NCBI GenBank assembly: GCA_946482345.1
Contig: CAMLRJ010000307.1
Location: forward strand, 1-5,002
DNA: 5,002 bases
DNA from: an uncultured Cellvibrio sp.
GTDB taxonomy: Bacteria; Pseudomonadota; Gammaproteobacteria; Pseudomonadales; Cellvibrionaceae
Direction: 5' to 3'
Shown: one piece after another, positions 1 to 5,002 of the stretch
How the letters are laid out: the number at the start of each line of letters is the position of its first letter
Position numbering within the stretch: position 1 is the first letter of the stretch
Program-made: the position numbers and the translations under genes
The notes under the pieces: model-generated
What the model was told of the DNA's origin: nothing
The model's input: only the letters and a program-made list of their open reading frames with translations
The model's database searches: none

Positions 1-345
1 GGTAATAAAATCCTCTACAAATATATTAAAGATGCAGATGGACAGCGTTTGGATACGATTGACTTTGCATTTGGATCTGGATCAACTCGTGGTGCTTATT
101 TGCAATTTCTGTATCAGGATAGAAATGATCCTATTTCGGGGTACGTAGCAGGGTTTAGTTATAGAAATGGTAAACGGTTGTATGGAGTTAAATCATTTAA
201 TGGGCCATTTGAAATTCGTGGTTACTATTTAACTTACAATCAGGCAAGTGCTTATACTACTAACGATAAAATAAGCCGTATCAATAAAATTCAGGAATGT
301 GTCAGTACACATTGTTCTCCAGCAACTGAATTTGAGTGGGAGTTA
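1..345 (+). other. C-terminal part of SpvB/TcaC-like N-terminal domain
   Basis: Residues 1-115 show the usual ending of the SpvB-like region that precedes the propeller in Tc-B-type proteins. Visible marks are an aromatic/acidic motif YQDRND (38-43), RL at 59-60, a YYLTY strand (75-79), and the closing segment C100-x4-C105 followed by P107, T109, F111 and W113. That closing segment resembles the 'I..C....C.P.T.F.W' end seen in many secreted RHS proteins; this comparison is from memory of the family, not a search. The domain begins upstream of the window, so its true length is unknown. In Salmonella SpvB this region precedes an ADP-ribosyltransferase, but nothing enzymatic is visible here; it is probably structural. 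Confidence 0.75.
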
Positions 346-3300
346 CCGAATTATCAATTGGCTGCAGCGACTTCTACCAAAACTTTTCCAGATGGAATCA
401 GTGTTCATACCATGGGAGATTTCAACGGAGATGGACTCCAGGATATTGCTTGGTTTGATCAAGCTTATGGAGGTAGTTATTCATCAGCAGGTTTAATCTT
501 GCCCAGACCTCTTCGTTATGCATATGGAAAAATTGATATTGATGGAAAATTCATTTTTGAAAATCAGCTTTTCACTGACGGCTCATATTTTGGCCCTAGA
601 TTAAATAGTCGTACGCTTAGGGCTGTGGATTTAAACAACGATGGTCGAATGGATTTGGCATTTGATATAGAGCAAAGAGTGGGTTATGAAGTTACTGGTA
701 GTGCCTCGCTCCTTCTATCTGTCCCAATGCCAGACGGAAGCTGGAAAATGAGTGTCGGTTCCACAGGTCAACCTTCTTATCATCCCTATGGCTTACCTTT
801 AGCGGGTAGCAAGCGCTCTGAAGTTTCAGCCGATATTAATGCAGACGGTATTTTGGATGCAGTTGGATGGGGAATTGGTGAATTACCTTGGGATGGAGAG
901 ATGGTTGGAGACTATGCCCCTTACGTATATATAGCAAAAAATAATTTTGGAATAGAAGCGCGCAATTTAACGCATGTTTTGGGTGACCCTAGTGTAAAGA
1001 ACGATGTGACTTTTGAAAATCAACCAGATGCTGATTTTAGAAACAAAATGGATTCAGCACCTATTAATTACTTTACACAATTATTAGGAGATTTTAATGG
1101 TGATGGTGTTGTGGATATCACCACTTACTCCTATGCAATATACAGTGGTTGTCACGTTCAGGATGAGGGGTATCGTTTTTGTAATGGTGGCTTCACATTA
1201 AGTTTGTCTGCAATGTATACCCTACACAAAACAACTGATAACAACTATGAATTGCGATTTTTCCCAACCAGTGTTGCATCACTTTGGGATGATTGGGATT
1301 TGTTCTTTGATGCTAACAACGATGGCTTGTCTGAGATTCTCGCCAGGGATTCAAGTAGTGGATGGAACCTGAGAATGAACAATGGTAAAGAATTTGGAGT
1401 TCAATCCTCTGTAGGCATTGGTTTTAATGCTTTAAAAATAGATAGCAATAAAGGAAATCACGAATTGGTATTGGCTGATATTAATGGAGATGGTTATCAG
1501 GATATCGTTTGGCAAAAACCATTAAATGCATCGCTATTGGTTGGGAGTAGTGAGCTTAAAGTTAAGTATTGGGATCCATCCCTGAATCAATTTGAAACTC
1601 AGGAGCGAACTCTCGGTACGCTACCTTACAAGATTATTCAAAACTACAATAACAGTACTCCACGAACTGATCCGCGAATGATCAATGTACTTCGTTTTAA
1701 AACAGATCGTTTCAATATGAGCGATGTCAATGGCGATGGTATTCCCGATTTGGTGACCACACCTAACACACAGACTAACGACAGCATTGTTACTGTTCGT
1801 TTGGGTGTAAATACCAAGAAAAATGCCAATAAAATAGTTGCGATAAAAAATGGCTTTGGCGAACAGAAAAAAATTCAGTATGGACGTGTAAATGAAAATC
1901 TTCATTACAATCGTCTCGATGGTATTTCACTTCCAGGTTCTGAACAAAAATGCGAAGACGTTATTCAAACCAATTCAGATGATACGCAATATGTAGAACA
2001 TATGTGTTGGACTGAATATTCCGGTGCAGTTGATTCCACAGCTTTTTATCAAGCTATTAATAATCCCTGGTCGTATTTAGCTCCGGAAGAACAATCTTTA
2101 CGTCCTGCATCTCCTGTACTCGAAGCATTTGGCCCCATGTCTGTTGTGACTGATGTTGAGGTGACAACACCTTCAGGTAGTAAAACTAACCCCCAACAGA
2201 TAGATACCAGTTCAACAGCAAAACTGAGTTACTACTATGGGCATGCAAAAATGCAGGCGGGTGGGCGAGGGTTTTTGGGATTTAGATATTTTTCTGTTGT
2301 GAATCGGGAGACAGGAATTCGAACAGAAACTGAATATCGACAAGATTGGCCCTATCTTGGGCAGCAGCGAAAAGTGAAAACTTTTACAGCTAGCGGTATG
2401 GTTTTATCCGAGCAAGAAAATATTTATGGCTTGGTAAATTGTTACGACTCAGCAGGTAATGCTAATTCAACTTGCGTCAATAATATGAGTACGCAGGTTG
2501 ACACGTCGGGAACGGGTGCCTTGGGCACAGTGCAAACTTTCCTTCGCAAAACAGTCAGTAAAACCTATGCCCTTAAAGATAACGGTTTATCACAAGGTGA
2601 TTTGGTTTCTACAACAACCCAGTTAAATCGAAATGACCTAAACGGGAATCAAATCGAAACCAGCTCTAATGCAACAGGTCTTGGATTACCCGCTATCAAT
2701 AATTCTACAGTGAATACTTATGACTATTCCGGTTCAACCTGGAGTATGCAGCAAGGTCGTCTGCAACGAATGTCAGTTACAGCAAGCGATGCAATATATG
2801 GTGCTGTAACACGAACATCGAGCTTTACTTATTACACCAGTGGTGCAGACGTAGGTTTATTAAAAACTGAAACAGTTGAGCCAGATAACACTGCTTATAC
2901 AGTGACAACTACTCACAGTTACAACCAGGGTAATCGTGTTAAATCACTTATTACAGCTGATGGGCAAACGCGTCAGTCCGAAGTGGAGTATGACTCCCTC
3001 GGTCGTTATGTTGATAAGACTTACGGATTTTTCACTAACGGTACCAATCCTGATGCTGCAATTCGTCGATTGGTTTCAGAAGTTGTTGCGCGTGATAAAT
3101 ATGGCACACCAACTGAAGCGCGTTCCTATGTTGATGCCAGTAACTTCACTGTATCGAAAATTAAAACAACGCCATTTGGTTTAACTTATTACACAGAAGA
3201 TTCAACGGGTGCATTCGCCCGACAAAGTGTGGGCACATCAGCCGATGCTTATGGCATTTGTCCATCCGATACCAAAACCTGGCAATTAAATTTAACTGCC

Positions 3301-5002
3301 GGTGGTGGAAAATCATTGCAATGTAATGATTTGTTGGGGCGAGTAAGAAGAGCGGCGACTATAGCGTTTGACGGAACCAATTGGAGTGTTGTTGATACCG
3401 AATATGACAAACTCGGTCGCGTGCTTCGAACATCGGCACCTTATTTCAGTAACTCATCAGAACGTTATTGGACAACTCAGGATCACGATATTTTAGGTAG
3501 GGTTATTACAACTCATTCACCCTATAAAAATACTTATGTCACTACTACTACCAGTTATAAAAATCTTGATGTTGAAATTAAAAATCCGAAGAATCAAATT
3601 CGCATAGAAAAACGTGATCTGGCTGGAAAAATTATTGAAGTGATCGACCCCAATAACGGCAGCACAAAATTTGCTTACGATGCTCGTGGCAATATGCGTG
3701 AAATGAAAGACCCTGCTAATAACACAACAACGGTTACTTATGATTTACGTGATCGCAAAATTGCGATGAGTGATCCTGATAAAGGTAATCAGGTTTATCA
3801 ATACAACCGTTTCGGTGATTTAACTTGCCAAATGGATGGCAAAGGTCAAATCAGCATTAATCGTTATGATATTGCGGGGCGTGTATTCAGCCGTACTGAT
3901 CGATTTGCAGGCGGCAATTGCAGTAATCCAACTGGCAGTGTCGAAAAATATACGCAATGGAATTACGACACAGCCGCTTATGGTTTGGGAGATATCGCCA
4001 GTGTATTTGATAGCAACAGTGTTGGTGGTATTGCCCAATACCAACAAAGTTTTGTGTACGACAGTTTGGGTCGGGTGAGTTCTACCACTACCACCATGCC
4101 CGGCCATTTAAATCAATCGTCAAGTCATTATGAAAAAGTAACTTACGATCAATTTGGTCGTCCGGATGTGACATTTGATGCTGCACGTGCAACACAAACC
4201 TTCACTACCAATGGTATTCAAAATGTGTACAACGCACAGGGTTATTTGCAATCAGTAAGAGATGCATTTACCCAGAAAAATTATTATCAGGTTTCTGAAA
4301 TGAATGCGCGGGGCAGTGTGACTTCTGCCTTGTACGGAAATGGCGTTACCCAAAAAGCTGATTACTATCCTGAAAATGGTTTAACAAAAAGGTTAAGGGC
4401 TGATCGCGCATTTGTGGGTTTACCCATACAGCATATCGATTTGGATTGGGATGAGTTGGGTAATTTAAATTGGCGTGAAGAAACCGGAACGGCGGGCGAA
4501 TCAGTTGCTCGTAATATTCGTGAAAGTTTTGTTTACGATAATCTGAACCGTTTAAAAACCTGGAATACCAGTGGTAATTTAATTGCAAATGAAACAGCCA
4601 ATTACAACAATATCGACAACATTACGGATAAAACCGGAATTGGTAATTACCTTTACGGCAATCAATGTGGTGCTGGTACCAATGCAGGGCCGCATGCACT
4701 TTGCCGCGCAGGAACCACTAATTACAACTACGATTTAAACGGTAATATGTTGAATGATTCAGCTGGCCGTAACATGAAGTACACCAGCTACGATCTACCG
4801 AGTGAAATTACCAAAGCTGGTCATAAAACCGAATTCAGTTATGGCCCCAGTCGTGCGCGTTACAAGCGTGTGGATACCTCATCAACAAGTCAAATCACCA
4901 CAACACTTTATTTAGGTTCGGTAGAAAAAGTTTATTACCCTGATGGTGTCATTGAGTGGAAGCGTTCAATTGCGGGTGTGGGTTTATTCACGCAGCGTGT
5001 AA
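1..5002 (+). CDS. Partial giant SpvB/FG-GAP/RHS-repeat protein (Tc-toxin B/C-like), both ends missing
   Basis: Frame 1 is open for 1667 codons with no stop; base 5002 is the first base of the next codon. Domain order is SpvB-like end (residues 1-115), seven FG-GAP calcium loops (138-600), TcdB middle/N-like domain with GRGFLGF at 755-761 (603-815), linker (816-940), and RHS/YD repeats (941-1667). Known family members are secreted or cell-surface proteins whose RHS repeats wrap into a hollow shell around a variable C-terminal toxin; the propeller forms or gates the exit. The role here is inferred to be delivery of a C-terminal effector in competition or against a eukaryotic host. The start codon, any signal peptide, the RHS core cleavage site, the cargo and the stop all lie outside. 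All 14 cysteines fall in seven close pairs, pointing to an extracytoplasmic fold. No frameshift or internal stop was found, so the gene looks intact. Alternative: a non-toxic surface or adhesion protein of the same fold. Confidence 0.95.
412..1800 (+). other. FG-GAP/VCBS beta-propeller with seven calcium-loop motifs
   Basis: Seven copies of the D-x-[N/D]-x-D-G-x-x-[D/E] calcium loop are present: DFNGDGLQD (residues 140-148), DLNNDGRMD (210-218), DINADGILD (278-286), DFNGDGVVD (364-372), DANNDGLSE (437-445), DINGDGYQD (493-501) and DVNGDGIPD (575-583). The first residues are 70, 68, 86, 73, 56 and 82 apart, close to one propeller blade each. Loop five ends in Glu instead of Asp. Established knowledge: FG-GAP repeats fold as calcium-binding beta-propellers (integrin alpha type), and in Tc toxin B proteins the propeller docks on the A pore and gates release of the cargo. 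A seven-blade propeller is inferred from the count. The same protein motif is written with different synonymous codons in each copy, so the duplications are old. Confidence 0.92.
1807..2445 (+). other. TcdB middle/N-terminal-like domain
   Basis: Residues 603-815 follow the propeller directly and match what I know of the insecticidal-toxin TcdB middle/N-terminal region. The segment IKNGFG (615-620) followed by a beta strand ending in Y627 is the usual entry. FGPMSVVTDV (710-719) follows. Then SYYYG (743-747) leads to the family signature GRGFLGF (755-761), and QDWPYLG (781-787) closes the module. In Tc structures this part belongs to the base of the B/C shell and links the propeller to the RHS spiral. 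It holds two close cysteine pairs, C651/C669 and C814/C825. No catalytic motif is visible; a structural role is inferred. Confidence 0.85.
2446..2820 (+). other. Ser/Thr/Asn-rich linker region before the RHS repeats
   Basis: Residues 816-940 remain in the open frame but lack a clear signature. They are rich in Thr, Ser, Asn and Gly, with alternating polar and hydrophobic residues as expected of beta-strands and turns. Their place corresponds to the TcdB middle/C-terminal region in Tc-B proteins, but I cannot identify that domain with certainty. They probably form the first strands of the shell. Confidence 0.5.
3613..3927 (+). repeat. Five tandem RHS units in exact 63-bp (21-residue) register
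   Basis: The repeat-starting residues are R1205, Y1226, Y1247, Y1268 and Y1289, each exactly 21 residues (63 bp) after the last. Units begin at bases 3613, 3676, 3739, 3802 and 3865. The pattern is Y-D-x-x-G-x, then an acidic D-P or D-x-x-G turn, then a strand leading to the next Tyr. The DNA copies are well diverged, so this is a protein repeat and not a recent DNA duplication. It is the most regular part of the shell; neighbouring RHS motifs are spaced 26-65 residues apart. Confidence 0.9.
4774..5001 (+). other. Approach to the RHS-associated core (C-terminal end of shell, cut by window)
   Basis: Residues 1592-1667 look like the conserved stretch just before or at the start of the RHS-associated core domain. 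Visible marks are YDLPSEI (1597-1603), FSYGPSRARYKR (1612-1623; the usual form is 'f.YG..g.R..r'), and YLGSVEKVYY (1637-1646; the usual form is 'Y.G..E'). In the family this segment is followed, after roughly 60-100 residues, by the D-x-x-G-L/M autoproteolytic or boundary motif and then the variable toxin. Neither is reached here. The identification rests on family memory, not on a search. Confidence 0.8.

Larger units (their letters stand above)
2821..5001 (+). other. RHS/YD-repeat shell region
   Basis: Residues 941-1667 carry many Y-D-x-x-G-[R/N] type motifs: YDSLGR (997), NDLLGR (1109), YDKLGR (1135), HDILGR (1162), RDLAGK (1205), YDARGN (1226), YDLRDR (1247), YNRFGD (1268), YDIAGR (1289), YDSLGR (1353), YDQFGR (1382), YNAQGY (1410), WDELGN (1483), YDNLNR (1512) and YDLNGN (1577). 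Known RHS proteins, including Tc-toxin C and bacterial Rhs effectors, form a beta-strand spiral that encloses a cytotoxic C-terminal domain. At least 15 motifs make a large shell likely. Several copies are degenerate (R1205 and W1483 for Tyr, D1251 for Gly, D1273 and Y1415 at the last position). The repeat region continues past the window end. Confidence 0.95.

Noticed and set aside
1..345. SpvB-type ADP-ribosyltransferase activity.
   Set aside because: The SpvB resemblance is to the non-enzymatic N-terminal domain; no ADP-ribosyltransferase motif is visible in the window.
418..444. Calcium loops read as EF-hand or dockerin repeats.
   Set aside because: The loop is similar, but spacing of 56-86 residues, the following hydrophobic I-A/V-W type strand, and the SpvB/RHS context fit FG-GAP propeller blades; there are no EF-hand helices.
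299..496. Short + strand open frames in other phases (299-496, 2936-3184, 3836-4078).
   Set aside because: They overlap the long frame out of phase, and their translations resemble no family I recognise. The frame-1 translation at the same places shows clear FG-GAP or RHS motifs.
1621..1905. Open frames on the minus strand (1621-1905, 1644-1829, 3820-4107, 4346-4588).
   Set aside because: They lie opposite the strongly supported frame-1 protein, have no recognisable domain, and are explained by its codon pattern.
3613..3927. The 63-bp periodic array as a DNA tandem repeat or CRISPR-like array.
   Set aside because: Units are conserved only as protein motifs; there is no near-identical DNA repeat and the units are all coding.
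4996..5002. The window ends in ...cgtgtaa, which looks like a TAA stop.
   Set aside because: In the coding frame it reads CGT-GTA-A, so TAA is out of frame and the gene continues.

Overview
The whole window is the inside of one very large gene on the + strand. Frame 1 reads through all 1667 complete codons without a stop, and neither its start nor its stop lies in the window. The product is a secreted-type polymorphic toxin or giant surface protein of the SpvB / Tc-toxin B / RHS-repeat superfamily. No RNA gene, mobile element, CRISPR array, promoter or terminator was seen, and there is no intergenic DNA.

Layout, in residues of the window: 1-115 is the end of an SpvB-like domain. Residues 138-600 carry seven FG-GAP/VCBS calcium-loop motifs, as expected of a beta-propeller. 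Residues 603-815 are a TcdB 'middle/N-terminal'-like domain with the signature GRGFLGF. Residues 816-940 are a less conserved linker. Residues 941-1667 are RHS/YD repeats, including five consecutive units in exact 21-residue register, and the sequence runs into the start of the RHS-associated core. The variable C-terminal cargo (often a toxin), any immunity gene, and the N-terminal signal peptide or start all lie outside the window.

In Tc toxins of known structure, the B and C proteins form a hollow shell of RHS repeats that encloses the C-terminal toxin, with a beta-propeller at the exit gate. Here propeller, middle domain and a long RHS shell lie in one polypeptide, so B- and C-like functions may be fused. 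The most unusual feature is the cysteine pattern. There are exactly 14 cysteines in the 1667 residues, all in seven close pairs separated by long cysteine-free stretches. This suggests seven local disulfide bonds and a protein that folds outside the cytoplasm.

The DNA is moderately AT-rich with a bacterial codon pattern. The domain mix is common in Gammaproteobacteria, and a Cellvibrio-like soil or polysaccharide-degrading gammaproteobacterium would fit, but that is a weak guess.
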